Assembly (NCBI RefSeq): GCF_011044495.1
Contig: NZ_CP049143.1
Location: 7,812,001-7,876,000 of the forward strand
DNA from: Roseimicrobium sp. ORNL1
Lineage (GTDB): Bacteria; Verrucomicrobiota; Verrucomicrobiia; Verrucomicrobiales; Verrucomicrobiaceae
Direction of reading: 5' to 3'
DNA: 64,000 nt
Part shown: in pieces, positions 56,162 through 64,000 of the stretch
Position numbering within the stretch: position 1 is the first letter of the stretch
How the letters are laid out: each line of letters starts with the position of its first letter
Program-made: the position numbers and the translations under genes
The notes under the pieces: model-generated
The model's database searches: none
Seen by the model: the letters and a program-made list of their open reading frames with translations, nothing else
Told to the model about the DNA's origin: nothing

Positions 56162-57205
56162 ATGCTCCGCTCAGGTAACCTTCTGATCAGATTCATCAAT
56201 GCTCTCTGGAAAAGGCTGGCAGGCGAGCAACCGCATGCGGCCATGGTGCCACCGGAGCCGATCTGTCAAATAGTGCAGAAGCAGGAAGAAATGGCGACAC
56301 TCAAGACGGCCCCTATACAAGCAATCGCTCCACCCGCTCCGGTCATCTTCGGAGTGCCGCGCTCGGGCACGACGTTGACGCGGTTGATGCTGGATTCTCA
56401 TCCTGATCTGGCTATCCCATCCGAGACAGGCTTCCTGACCCAGTGTGGAAACTGGGCGGCGGATGAGTCCATGAACCCGGAGACGTTTGTGGAAATGCTG
56501 TCCCACTTTCCTCCGGAGGCTCCGGGCTGGGGAGATTTTGATGTGCGCCGAGAGGACCTGTTGGAAGCTGTTCGAGCGCTTCCGGCATTTCATCCCATCG
56601 GAGGAGTCAGGTGCTTCTTTCAATGCTACGCGCGGCGGTTCGGCAAGACGCGTTGGGGTGAGAAGACTCCGGACAATCTGCACCATTTGGTTGATATCCA
56701 CCGGGCCTTTCCCGAGGTGAGGTTCCTGCATGTGGTGCGGGATCCGCGAGATGTGGTTTTGTCCTGGCGGGCCACGTGGTTCGCACCGAGCAAGGATCTC
56801 GCCGTGCTCGCGGCGGAATGGGAGAGGCGCATCACCATCGCCAGACTGCAGATGGCCCAGGTGCCGCATGCCTTGGAGATTCGCTATGAGGATCTGGTGG
56901 AGCAGCCGGAGGTCACGCTACGCCGTGTCTGTAAGTTTCTCGAGTTGGAGTTTCATCCACTCATGCTTCAGCATCACACCCGCAGCGCCGAGCGGTTGAA
57001 AGAGCATCGGGACCGACGGGGGAAGGATGGAAACCTGATCGCCAGTCATGAAGTGCGCCTGCAGCAGCAGCGATTGACCATGCAGCCTCCGGACAAGACG
57101 CGTGTGGCCGCATGGAGAAACGCGATGACTGCTGAAGAGAGGCTCGCTGTAGAGGGAGCGGTCGGCCCCCTGTTGGAGGAATTGGGCTACAGTCCGCGCC
57201 TGTAG
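56162..57205 (+). CDS. sulfotransferase family protein
   Basis: 347 residues from the first ATG. The 5' PSB loop that binds the PAPS phosphate is APVIFGVPRSGTTLTRLMLDSHP, and the 3' PB region is HVVRDPRDVVLSWRATWF, giving the two hallmark PAPS sites; RYEDLVEQPEVTLRRVCKFLEL is a third conserved block. An internal ATG at 56291, with a purine-rich stretch just before it, gives a 304-residue version starting nearer the domain, and may be the true start. It could sulfate a carbohydrate or another acceptor. Near the sulfatase pair, it may belong to sulfated-glycan handling. Confidence 0.85.
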   Translation: MLRSGNLLIRFINALWKRLAGEQPHAAMVPPEPICQIVQKQEEMATLKTAPIQAIAPPAPVIFGVPRSGTTLTRLMLDSHPDLAIPSETGFLTQCGNWAADESMNPETFVEMLSHFPPEAPGWGDFDVRREDLLEAVRALPAFHPIGGVRCFFQCYARRFGKTRWGEKTPDNLHHLVDIHRAFPEVRFLHVVRDPRDVVLSWRATWFAPSKDLAVLAAEWERRITIARLQMAQVPHALEIRYEDLVEQPEVTLRRVCKFLELEFHPLMLQHHTRSAERLKEHRDRRGKDGNLIASHEVRLQQQRLTMQPPDKTRVAAWRNAMTAEERLAVEGAVGPLLEELGYSPRL

Positions 57206-57325
57206 CGCCGCATGCTGAAGCGTATGCGGGGCGGTACGGCGGCACAGCACAGTACTTGACGAACCGCGGCAGCAGTGGACAGGAGATATGGTTTTCGCAC
57301 CCTGTCAGCTTTCCTCCCGCTCCGC

Positions 57326-58819
57326 ATGACGTCCCAGGCTACGGTCCTCATTGTTGATGACGAGAAGCATACCCGTGAAGGGTTGCGTCTCTCGTTGGAA
57401 GAGGAGTTTGACGTCTACGTGGCGGGCAGCACGGCGGAGGCGCTCGAGGTCCTGAATGGTGACCCCATCGACGTGATGCTCACCGACCTGCGTCTGGCAG
57501 GCGAGAGCGGCATGGACTTGATTGAAAAGGCCCTGAAGCTGTCGCGTCCGCCTATCTGCATCATGATGACCGCCTACGGGTCGGTGGACACGGCGGTGGA
57601 GGCGATGAAGCGCGGGGCGTATGACTTTGTCACCAAGCCGTTGAACCTCGATGAGGTGGAAATTCTCATCAAGCGCGCGCTGAAGAGCCGGACGCTGGAG
57701 CGCGAGAATGTGGAGCTCAAGAAGCAGGTGGAGCGCAAGTACTCCATCGAGGGCATCCTGGGCCAGAGTGAGGTGATGAAGCCGGTGTTCGAGATCATCG
57801 AACAAGTGGCGCCTACCCGCGCGACGGTGCTGATCGAGGGAGAGAGCGGCACGGGCAAGGAACTGGTCGCGCGGGCCATCCACCATCTCAGCGGCAGGCC
57901 GAAGGCGAAGCTGGTCACGGTGCACTGTGCGGCACTCGCCCCGAATGTGCTGGAGAGCGAGCTCTTCGGTCACGAGAAAGGCTCCTTCACTGGAGCCATG
58001 GATCGCCGCCTGGGCCGGTTCGAGCTGGCGGATGGAGGCACGCTCTTCCTGGATGAGATAGGCGAGATTGATGCCAATGTGCAGGTGAAGCTGCTCCGCG
58101 CCCTGGGCGAGCAGACCATCGAACGGGTGGGCGGCAACAAGCCGATCAAGGTGGATGTGCGTGTGCTCGCGGCCACGAACAAGGATCTCGCCGCCCTGGT
58201 GCAGGAGGGGAAATTCCGCGAGGATCTCTTCTGGCGTCTGCGCGTGGTGCAAATCGATCTGCCACCGCTCCGCGCCCGCAAGGGAGACATCCCGCTGCTC
58301 GCAGAATCCTTCCTCAAGGAACTCGCTGCGCTGAATGGCAAGCCCTTCAAGCCGCTGAGTGAAGATGCGCTGCAGGCACTGCTGGCCTATGACTGGCCGG
58401 GAAATGTCCGTGAGCTGCGCACCGCGCTCGAGCATGGCGTGGTGATGTGCAACACGCCGCGCGTGGGACTGCGACACCTGCCTTCCTACATCCTCTCGGG
58501 TGGTCCCATCTTGACTGGACCCGGCCGCGCGGCCGAGATCAACTCCGCCGCGGCTGGTGGCACGGTAGCCTCTGGAGCATTCAGGCCGGGCGATGATCTG
58601 AATCTGGAGAAGATGGAGCGCGCCATGATTGAGGCCGCCCTGCAGCGCACAGGTGACAATCGCACGGAAGCGGCGGAGTTGCTGGGCCTGAGCCGTCGCA
58701 CCTTGCAGCGCAAGCTTCAGGAAATGGGCCGGGTGAAACGCATTCGCCGCCGCAATGGACCATCCGAGCCCGCTGGCGGCAGTGCTGGTGATGATGACGA
58801 CGAGACCGCAGACGAGTGA
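57326..58819 (+). CDS. sigma-54-dependent response regulator (NtrC family)
   Basis: 497 residues from the ATG at 57326. Receiver domain 1-120 with acidic pocket Asp11/Asp12 and phospho-acceptor Asp54 (IDVMLTDLRLAG), plus Lys104 (VTKPLN). AAA+ domain 143-375: Walker A GESGTGKE (173-180), the sigma-54 contact loop GSFTGA (219-224, Ser in place of the usual Ala), Walker B LFLDEIGEI, and NVRELRTALEHGV. C-terminal Fis-type HTH: ALQRTGDNRTEAAELLGLSRRTLQRKLQEMG. The acidic tail is DDDDETADE. No histidine kinase gene is adjacent. Its target promoters are unknown. Confidence 0.93.
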   Translation: MTSQATVLIVDDEKHTREGLRLSLEEEFDVYVAGSTAEALEVLNGDPIDVMLTDLRLAGESGMDLIEKALKLSRPPICIMMTAYGSVDTAVEAMKRGAYDFVTKPLNLDEVEILIKRALKSRTLERENVELKKQVERKYSIEGILGQSEVMKPVFEIIEQVAPTRATVLIEGESGTGKELVARAIHHLSGRPKAKLVTVHCAALAPNVLESELFGHEKGSFTGAMDRRLGRFELADGGTLFLDEIGEIDANVQVKLLRALGEQTIERVGGNKPIKVDVRVLAATNKDLAALVQEGKFREDLFWRLRVVQIDLPPLRARKGDIPLLAESFLKELAALNGKPFKPLSEDALQALLAYDWPGNVRELRTALEHGVVMCNTPRVGLRHLPSYILSGGPILTGPGRAAEINSAAAGGTVASGAFRPGDDLNLEKMERAMIEAALQRTGDNRTEAAELLGLSRRTLQRKLQEMGRVKRIRRRNGPSEPAGGSAGDDDDETADE

Positions 58820-58883
58820 GTGAATAAAAAAGCAGGCGCGATGATCTGCTGATGGTCATTTCAAATCCAAGGCCCGACCTTTC

Positions 58884-59567
58884 ATGCACGCCATGAGCAC
58901 GCCTGCATTCATGAGGCACCTTCCGTACATCGCCTTGGTTGCTGTGGCGTGGTGCGTGTTCGCTCTCTCCATCATCACGCCATGTCATGCGCAGCCGATT
59001 GCTCTGCCGGACTTCGCCTCCGATCTGGAGGCGCATGCCTGGCTGCGAAAGCACAGCCCCTATTACAACACCATGGCGGAGGAAGTGGAGAAAGAGGGGG
59101 CTGTTTCCTATGGCGTTCTTGAGGCTCGCACCGGTGGTCTGGTCGAGAGAGGAAGCGGTGGGAGGCGCATCTTGCTCTCGAAAGAACTGAAGGGAGCGTG
59201 CCGGCTCAGTGTTCAGATCTTCGAGCTGACGAACCTTTATCAGCAAAGGCAACATGATGCCGTCGATGAAAGGGCGCGCAGTGGGAGCATCAAGACCCCG
59301 GAGGAGTTTGGTCTGCTGCACGAGCTCATTGAGTACGACGGGCTGCGGTATCATCGCTTCGTGCTCGCGGAGTTGGAAGCGGTGCTTGAGGGTGGCATTC
59401 CCCGCGAGATGCTCACGTGGATCAATCCCGAGCTCACGAACCTGGTGAGCTATGAACTGCCGCTGGCATTTGAGTTTGTGGAAGCCCAGGCAAAAAGCGG
59501 ACACACGGCCCACTATCACGAATGGTTCTGGACCCAGAAGCGGGAGGCCCCGAAGGCTGCGCGTTGA
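58884..59567 (+). CDS. hypothetical secreted or membrane-anchored protein
   Basis: 227 residues. An N-terminal hydrophobic segment (MRHLPYIALVAVAWCVFALSIITPCHA) suggests export, with a possible cleavage after CHAQP. The rest is helical and charged, with HDAVDERARSGSIKTPEEFGLLHELIEYDGLRYHRF; the His and Glu residues there could bind metal, but I cannot assign a peptidase family. A second start at M4 is equally likely. It sits between the NtrC-type gene and the GNAT-cupin gene. Confidence 0.6.
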   Translation: MHAMSTPAFMRHLPYIALVAVAWCVFALSIITPCHAQPIALPDFASDLEAHAWLRKHSPYYNTMAEEVEKEGAVSYGVLEARTGGLVERGSGGRRILLSKELKGACRLSVQIFELTNLYQQRQHDAVDERARSGSIKTPEEFGLLHELIEYDGLRYHRFVLAELEAVLEGGIPREMLTWINPELTNLVSYELPLAFEFVEAQAKSGHTAHYHEWFWTQKREAPKAAR

Positions 59568-59599
59568 CGCGGGTGGGTGTCCCGAGTTACAAGCACGGC

Positions 59600-60607
59600 A
59601 TGCCCACGCCGCAGGTCCTCTCCACCGCACGCACGCACCTGCGGCCGTTTGAGCTTACGGATGCAGATGCCGCCTTTGCCTGGTTCAGCGATCCGGAAGT
59701 AATGCGCTACATTCCGTCTCCGCCGGATGCGACGGTACGCCAGACAGAGGAGCGCATCGGCCGCTACAGGGAGCACGGGCTCAAGCATGGTTTCAGCAAG
59801 TGGATCATCATCGATGAAAAGACCGGAGCGCCCATCGGCGACGCTGGATTCTTCACACTCCCGGGCAGCGATCGCGCTGAGCTGGGCTACCGGCTGGCGC
59901 GGAAGGAGTGGGGCAAGGGACTGGCCACAGAGATAGCAGCGCGGTGGCTGGAGGTGGCCCCAGAGTGGTATGGGTTCCGCGAGGTCTTCGCCTTTGCCCA
60001 TCCGGAAAACCAATCCTCCCTGCATGTGATGGAGAAGTTGGGATTTCGGTACTCGCACGTGGAGAAAATTTATGGCACGGATGCGCCGCTGCATCGCCTC
60101 TCACTGGCTCCTGCTCTGTCAGGCCATGTTAGTTCAGAATCCGTTTCACCTGCTTTGCCCACCATGTCCTCCCAAGCGCTTCTTGTTCCCGCCGGCACCG
60201 GCACCACCTTCAACGTGCTCGGAATTGCCACTACCATCAAGGTGACGGCTGCCCAGAGTGATGGCGCCTATGTGCTCTATGAGCAGGTAATTCCTCCGGG
60301 CCTGGGCGTGCCGCCGCATGTGCACACGCGGGAGGACGAGATCTTCTTCGTGCTGGATGGCGAGGTGGAGTTTTTGGCCGGCACTGAAGTCGTAGTTGCC
60401 AAGGCTGGAGACATCGTCCATGCGCCGCGGAACGTGCCGCACGCTTACAAGGCCATTGGAGAGACTCCTGCCACGATGCGTTTCCTGGCATCGCCCGGAG
60501 ATATCGAAGCTATGTTCGCGCAGCTGGCGTCGTGGCCTTCCGACGAGCCACCGGATCTGGGCAAGCTCGGCGAACTCTGCGCCAAGTTTGGCATCAGCTT
60601 CGCGTGA
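59600..60607 (+). CDS. GNAT acetyltransferase fused to a C-terminal cupin
   Basis: 335 residues from the ATG at 59600. Residues 5-165 are a RimJ/RimL-type GNAT: LRPFELTDADAAFAWFSDPEV, GYRLARKEWGKGLATE (motif A for acetyl-CoA) and HPENQSSLHVMEKLGFRY (motif B). Residues 189-335 are a cupin, starting at an internal Met (ATG at 60164): VPPHVHTREDEIFFVLDGEVEF carries His, His and Glu metal ligands, and APRNVPHAYK holds the fourth His. The join is in frame without a stop. It could be a true fusion or two genes joined by loss of a stop codon. Confidence 0.85.
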   Translation: MPTPQVLSTARTHLRPFELTDADAAFAWFSDPEVMRYIPSPPDATVRQTEERIGRYREHGLKHGFSKWIIIDEKTGAPIGDAGFFTLPGSDRAELGYRLARKEWGKGLATEIAARWLEVAPEWYGFREVFAFAHPENQSSLHVMEKLGFRYSHVEKIYGTDAPLHRLSLAPALSGHVSSESVSPALPTMSSQALLVPAGTGTTFNVLGIATTIKVTAAQSDGAYVLYEQVIPPGLGVPPHVHTREDEIFFVLDGEVEFLAGTEVVVAKAGDIVHAPRNVPHAYKAIGETPATMRFLASPGDIEAMFAQLASWPSDEPPDLGKLGELCAKFGISFA

Positions 60608-60647
60608 CGGTTGTCCGCTGACGCGCCGTGCATGCATGCTCCCTGCT

Positions 60648-61532
60648 TCACGGCGTGTGCACCACTCCCTGAATCTCCCAGAGCGTCTTCGCCGCTTGCG
60701 CGGCGGCGCGGACATGGTGGACGCGGAAGACATGCGCACCACGGCGAAGTCCCGCAGCGATGCAGGCGACGGTACCCGCATCTCTGTCGAGCGGTTCCGG
60801 CAGACCCAGCACATCACCGATGACGGTCTTGCGTGATACGGGCAGTAGCACCGGCCGCTCGAATCGATGAAGTTCTTCCATGTCACGATAGATGCGCAGA
60901 TTGTCATCCCGCTGTTTGGCGAAGTCGATGCCGGGGTCCAGCATCAGATGGTTGCGGGAAAGGCCTGCGCTGAGAGCGAGCTGAATCTTTTTTTCAAAAA
61001 ATTCGCCGAGAGTGTTCATTACATCCTGATATTCCACATGTGTGTGTGGCACCTTGGGTTCCCCCACGGAATGCATGATCAGGAGGGCCGTGTCGTGCCG
61101 GGCACAGAGCTCAGCATTGCGCGCTGTGGGCAGGGCGGAGATGTCGTTCAGCAGATCACCGCCTTCCGGCAGCACCTGGGCCACGACTTCGCTTCTCCAC
61201 GTGTTGATGGAAAGAAGCGGGGGCCAGCATTGCTCCGGGTCCCAAGGCGGAGCCGGCATGGTGGCCAGCAGATCCGGCCATGCGTGGATGAAAGGGAGCA
61301 GTCGTGCTACCTCTTCATCGATTGAAATAGGTCCGCGGTTCGTGCGGGCACTCTCCGCTCCGATGTCGATGATGTCTGCGCCTTCGCGCAGCATGCGTTC
61401 CGCTTGGGCCAGTGCCGCGGTCGCATCCAGAGTCCCGTCCCGGCAGAAGGAATCGTCGTTGATATTGACGATCCCCATCACCAGCGGCCTGCGGGGGAAA
61501 GGCAGGGAACGCTGGCGGAAGGTCAATTGCAT
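60648..61532 (-). CDS. folP: dihydropteroate synthase-like protein (divergent)
   Basis: 294 residues matching DHPS, the folate enzyme joining pterin pyrophosphate and p-aminobenzoate. Aligned motifs: MGIVNINDDSF (Asn23, where MGILNVTPDSF is usual), DIGAESARTNRGP, LLNDISA, LDPGIDFAKQ (Asp199, Lys206), VSRKTVIGD (Lys235), FRVHHV (Arg270, His272). At residue 110 the usual Asp of SIDT is Asn (SINTW), and the PDSF proline and VRVHD aspartate are also replaced. The site framework is otherwise intact, so it may be the genuine but divergent enzyme or a paralogue. It begins the minus-strand block 60.6-63 kb. Confidence 0.82.
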   Translation of the reverse strand: MQLTFRQRSLPFPRRPLVMGIVNINDDSFCRDGTLDATAALAQAERMLREGADIIDIGAESARTNRGPISIDEEVARLLPFIHAWPDLLATMPAPPWDPEQCWPPLLSINTWRSEVVAQVLPEGGDLLNDISALPTARNAELCARHDTALLIMHSVGEPKVPHTHVEYQDVMNTLGEFFEKKIQLALSAGLSRNHLMLDPGIDFAKQRDDNLRIYRDMEELHRFERPVLLPVSRKTVIGDVLGLPEPLDRDAGTVACIAAGLRRGAHVFRVHHVRAAAQAAKTLWEIQGVVHTP

Positions 61533-61565
61533 GGGTGCGGTGGGTGATGCGCGAGGTGGTTGTCG

Positions 61566-62114
61566 CTAGCGAATGGGCTTCAATTGCGCGGCGAACTTCA
61601 CAAACGCAGTTGCCTGGCCGCGCAGGCGATCCACCAAGGCTGTGTCGGCGAGCGTTCCCTCATCGGTGAGCAGATCAAAGACATTCGGCAGGAAGACACG
61701 CTCCGGGCAGATGTAGGCATTGCGGTAGCCGAAGATGGCCTGGAGTTGTTCCACAGGCCGTAGCGCACCCCACATGCCCGCCGCCACTCCGGTGAACGCC
61801 ACGGGACGATGCTGGAAAGACTCAGGGAACTTCAGCATGTCGATAAAAAATTTCAGGATGCCCGGCACCCCACCGTTGTACTCGGGCGTGACGATGTGCA
61901 CCCCGTCACTCTGGAGGATGGTCTCGCTGAACCGAGCGAAGGCAGCAGGCTTGTGCGCGTAGGCCTCAGGCGAAAAGATCTCCGGAGGCAGCTCAGCGAG
62001 ATCGAGCACGTCCACCGGTTGGCCGATTTCCTGGTACAGCCCGGCAATGATGGCGGTGACCTTGCGGGTGTTGCTCCCGGGGCGGTTCGTGCCGGAGAGG
62101 AGGGTGATTTTCAT
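61566..62114 (-). CDS. NADPH-dependent FMN reductase
   Basis: 182 residues with a flavodoxin-like fold: KITLLSGTNRPGSNTRKV (FMN phosphate loop), TPEYNGGVPGILKFFIDML (the conserved PEYN flavin motif), and GVAAGMWGALRPVEQLQAIF. The family reduces FMN or quinones with NAD(P)H. It ends 33 bases before the folP-like start on the same strand, so they may be co-transcribed. Confidence 0.9.
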   Translation of the reverse strand: MKITLLSGTNRPGSNTRKVTAIIAGLYQEIGQPVDVLDLAELPPEIFSPEAYAHKPAAFARFSETILQSDGVHIVTPEYNGGVPGILKFFIDMLKFPESFQHRPVAFTGVAAGMWGALRPVEQLQAIFGYRNAYICPERVFLPNVFDLLTDEGTLADTALVDRLRGQATAFVKFAAQLKPIR

Positions 62115-62156
62115 GCGATCGTTCTATCTAATTAGCGCGGGCGGGGGGGGAGGCGG

Positions 62157-62951
62157 CTAGGTGAGCGGAGCCAGGGTGCGGCGCCGTTTTTCAAAGCGGG
62201 CGGAATGGGTGTAGCCCACTTCCCGGGCGAGTTGCACCGCTTGGGCAAAGTCCGCCCCCACCTCGCCGGGAGCGTGGGCATCCGAATTGATGAGGAGGGG
62301 TACCCCGGCGGCGTGGGCCATTTCCAGGAACTGGCGGGCTGGATACATTTCACGCACATCCTTGCGCAGGCCGGCGGTGTTGATCTCGTAGGCGGTATTA
62401 GTGTCTACAAGTGCCTGAATCACAGGTTCATAAAAGCGTCGCAGGTCGCCGGTAGCCCGGAATCCGAACTTCTTGGGAAGGTCCGGATGACCCATGAAGT
62501 CGAAGAGCCGGGATCGGATCGCCTTCTCATAGAGCTGGAAGTAGATGGACCAGATCTCGTCTACGTTCCCTTCCGTGAAGCGGGAGATGTACTTGGGATT
62601 GTCCACATCCCAGCCGGGAGCGATGTAGTGCACGCTGCCGATGAGGTAGTCAAAATCGGCCGCCTTGGCGAGTTCCTCCACCCAGGCATCGCCTCCTTGG
62701 AGGTAATCGACCTCCAAACCGAGGCGGATGGGCAGGCGGGGGTAGGCGGCACGGGCTTCCTCCACCATTTCGAGGTAGGCGGGGAACTCCTCCCAAGCCA
62801 TGCGCCAGTCGTCGAAATACTCCCGCATGGGGCTGTGGTCAGAGAGGCCCAGCTCCGGCAGTCCCAGTTCGGCGGCGCGGGCGGCATATTCGCGAGGATG
62901 GCCCACCGCGTGCTTGCACAAGGGGGTATGAGTGTGATAATCCGGCGGCAT
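62157..62951 (-). CDS. hisJ: histidinol-phosphatase (PHP family)
   Basis: Dephosphorylates histidinol phosphate in histidine synthesis. 264 residues with PHP metal motifs: YHTHTPLCKHAVG (two His), LSDHSPM, GLEVDYLQG, and GSVHYIAPG, MGHPDL and INSDAHAP. These match HisJ/HisK. It lies 42 bases upstream of the FMN reductase. hisG, also in the window, is not linked to it. Confidence 0.9.
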   Translation of the reverse strand: MPPDYHTHTPLCKHAVGHPREYAARAAELGLPELGLSDHSPMREYFDDWRMAWEEFPAYLEMVEEARAAYPRLPIRLGLEVDYLQGGDAWVEELAKAADFDYLIGSVHYIAPGWDVDNPKYISRFTEGNVDEIWSIYFQLYEKAIRSRLFDFMGHPDLPKKFGFRATGDLRRFYEPVIQALVDTNTAYEINTAGLRKDVREMYPARQFLEMAHAAGVPLLINSDAHAPGEVGADFAQAVQLAREVGYTHSARFEKRRRTLAPLT

Positions 62952-63022
62952 CGCAGGGACATAGCACGGAGTTTAAAAAAATCTTGCCGCTCCAAATGCC
63001 AATTGCTTAATTGAAGGGAATT

Positions 63023-63784
63023 ATGAAAAAAGGCTTTCTAAGTTTTGCAGCTTTCGTGTTGGCGCTCGTGGCGGCTCCCCAGGCCCACGCGCTGGTGGGT
63101 GGACCCTTTGACAACGGTGATTTCAGCACCCTGCTTGACGAGGGCGGCATTTATCAGGCGTCCTTCCGTTTCAAGAATGGTTCCGGCATGGCCCAGTTCG
63201 GCACGAACGTGTCCTTGGACACGTTTGAGGTGAACGGTGGCGGCACGAGCCTCTCGGTCCTCAATCGCTCCATGTTCTACTACAAGGGCGTGACTTTCCT
63301 GGGCTCCGCCACTGGTACCGTGGACCATGAGCGCAAGCGCATCACCGGATTCACCAATGGCGACAGCGATGTTGCCACCACCGGCACGACGGCCACGAAC
63401 ACCAATAACAACGCGACGGTGACTCCCGCCACGACCACGCTGCTTAGCAACAACGGTGTGGGCCTTTCGGCCAGCAGCCATTGGGATGCGAAAATCACCA
63501 AGAGCCATCCCGTGCTTCGTTTCACCGGCACTGGTGAATTGTCGGTGATCAACCCCACTCTTTCAGGTACGGCTTTCGCTGCCTTCGAACAGCTCATTGG
63601 CAACTATCAACCGGCCCCACAAATCACTTTGGGTACTCAAATTCAGGATCTTGTGGACGCCATCGTGATCGCAGACGCCAATTCATCACTGCTGCTCTCC
63701 ACGTTGCAGGGAGTGAGTGACAACGCTGACAAGGTGAAGATGCACGTGTTTGGTTCCCGTGTCTTCACCAACACCACTCGCTAG
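63023..63784 (+). CDS. secreted hypothetical protein
   Basis: 253 residues with a clear signal peptide (MKKGFLSFAAFVLALVAAPQ, then AHA). The mature part is Gly-, Ser-, Thr- and Asn-rich (TTGTTATNTNNNATVTPATT near residue 125) and beta-prone, as in surface or matrix proteins. No domain recognised. The 71 bases before it are AT-rich and likely hold its promoter; a strong terminator follows. The next gene is a prepilin-like protein, so a role at the cell surface is plausible. Confidence 0.7.
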   Translation: MKKGFLSFAAFVLALVAAPQAHALVGGPFDNGDFSTLLDEGGIYQASFRFKNGSGMAQFGTNVSLDTFEVNGGGTSLSVLNRSMFYYKGVTFLGSATGTVDHERKRITGFTNGDSDVATTGTTATNTNNNATVTPATTTLLSNNGVGLSASSHWDAKITKSHPVLRFTGTGELSVINPTLSGTAFAAFEQLIGNYQPAPQITLGTQIQDLVDAIVIADANSSLLLSTLQGVSDNADKVKMHVFGSRVFTNTTR

Positions 63785-63837
63785 TTTGTCAGGCCGGATG
63801 TTCGCCTCAGCGACTCGGTTGTAGTTTGACCTTCTTT

Positions 63838-63877
63838 ACTCGGTGCACCACAAGTGCACCGAGTACTTTTGTTTTTA
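63838..63877 (+). terminator. rho-independent terminator
   Basis: Eleven-base perfect stem ACTCGGTGCAC/GTGCACCGAGT (63838-63848 with 63854-63864), five-base loop, then acttttgttttt. It ends the secreted-protein unit. Confidence 0.88.
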
Positions 63878-63897
63878 GACCTCGCTTCCCCCCCTCG

Positions 63898-64000
63898 ATG
63901 CTCCCCCGCCCCCGAGTTGTTCCCGTCCCCCGCGGTGTTACGCTGATTGAGCTGCTGCTGGTGGTGGTCATCATTTCTGTTCTCACGACGCTCTCGTTTC
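63898..64000 (+). CDS. prepilin-like protein, truncated by the window edge
   Basis: Frame opens at ATG 63898 and runs off the end, giving 34 residues. A basic leader (MLPRPRVVPVPRG) is followed by VTLIELLLVVVIISVLTTL, the type IV prepilin cleavage and N-terminal helix with Glu at +5. The Verrucomicrobiota Verru_Chthon cassette proteins start this way. The family cannot be set from the fragment. Confidence 0.75.
   Translation, partial: MLPRPRVVPVPRGVTLIELLLVVVIISVLTTLSF

Overview
The window is GC-rich, gene-dense chromosomal DNA. Its gene set points to a free-living member of Verrucomicrobiota, probably the Verrucomicrobium/Roseimicrobium-Prosthecobacter side of Verrucomicrobiaceae. The clues are a DUF1501/DUF1800 pair, secreted formylglycine-type sulfatases, a periplasmic PQQ-like propeller, a GxTLIELL prepilin start, a CesT-type type III secretion chaperone, and frequent palindromic intergenic elements. 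The taxonomic placement is inference from gene content, not a computed result. No rRNA, tRNA, CRISPR array, transposase or integrase was seen.

Layout. 1-4.8 kb: a truncated TolB-like propeller, secG, fabI, then an FAD oxidoreductase and a methyltransferase that may together make mnm5U in tRNA. 4.8-7.3 kb: an AT-richer block with a small coiled-coil protein and a CesT-like chaperone followed by a candidate type III effector. 7.4-12.8 kb: an AraC regulator divergent from a ferritin-like enzyme, then transketolase bracketed by two copies of one mirrored-hairpin element. 12.8-21 kb, mostly minus strand: DUF1501, DUF1800, a membrane protein, ilvD, a large secreted protein and a periplasmic beta-carbonic anhydrase. 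21-23.2 kb: a secreted sialidase-like protein and an esterase. 23.2-28.9 kb: a DtxR/MntR-type repressor, a palindromic operator, and a five-gene metal uptake operon that contains an outer-membrane protein and a permease fused to a DtxR-like domain. 28.9-33.7 kb: a HAD phosphatase, a DUF433/DUF5615 toxin-antitoxin pair, a 34-residue basic ribosome-associated-type protein, hisG and gpmI. 33.7-41.1 kb: a CBS/CNNM membrane protein, a MarR-adaptor-RND pump operon and a NYN-domain RNase-like protein.

41.1-51.3 kb: a large palindromic element, an FAD oxidoreductase, the PQQ-like propeller, a secreted unknown, a possible structured leader RNA with terminator in front of an MFS transporter, and a 1245-residue three-module protein (serine hydrolase, propeller-like middle, gamma-glutamyltranspeptidase). 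51.4-57.2 kb: a DMT exporter, two sulfatases, a metallophosphoesterase and a sulfotransferase. 57.3-64 kb: an NtrC-type regulator, a GNAT-cupin fusion, a divergent dihydropteroate synthase, an FMN reductase, HisJ, a secreted protein and the start of a prepilin-like gene cut by the window end.

The most unusual items are the orphan chaperone-effector pair, the sensor-fused metal permease with its outer-membrane partner, the three-module GGT protein, and four unrelated intergenic elements built on the same plan: mirrored hairpins whose stems differ by compensatory changes.
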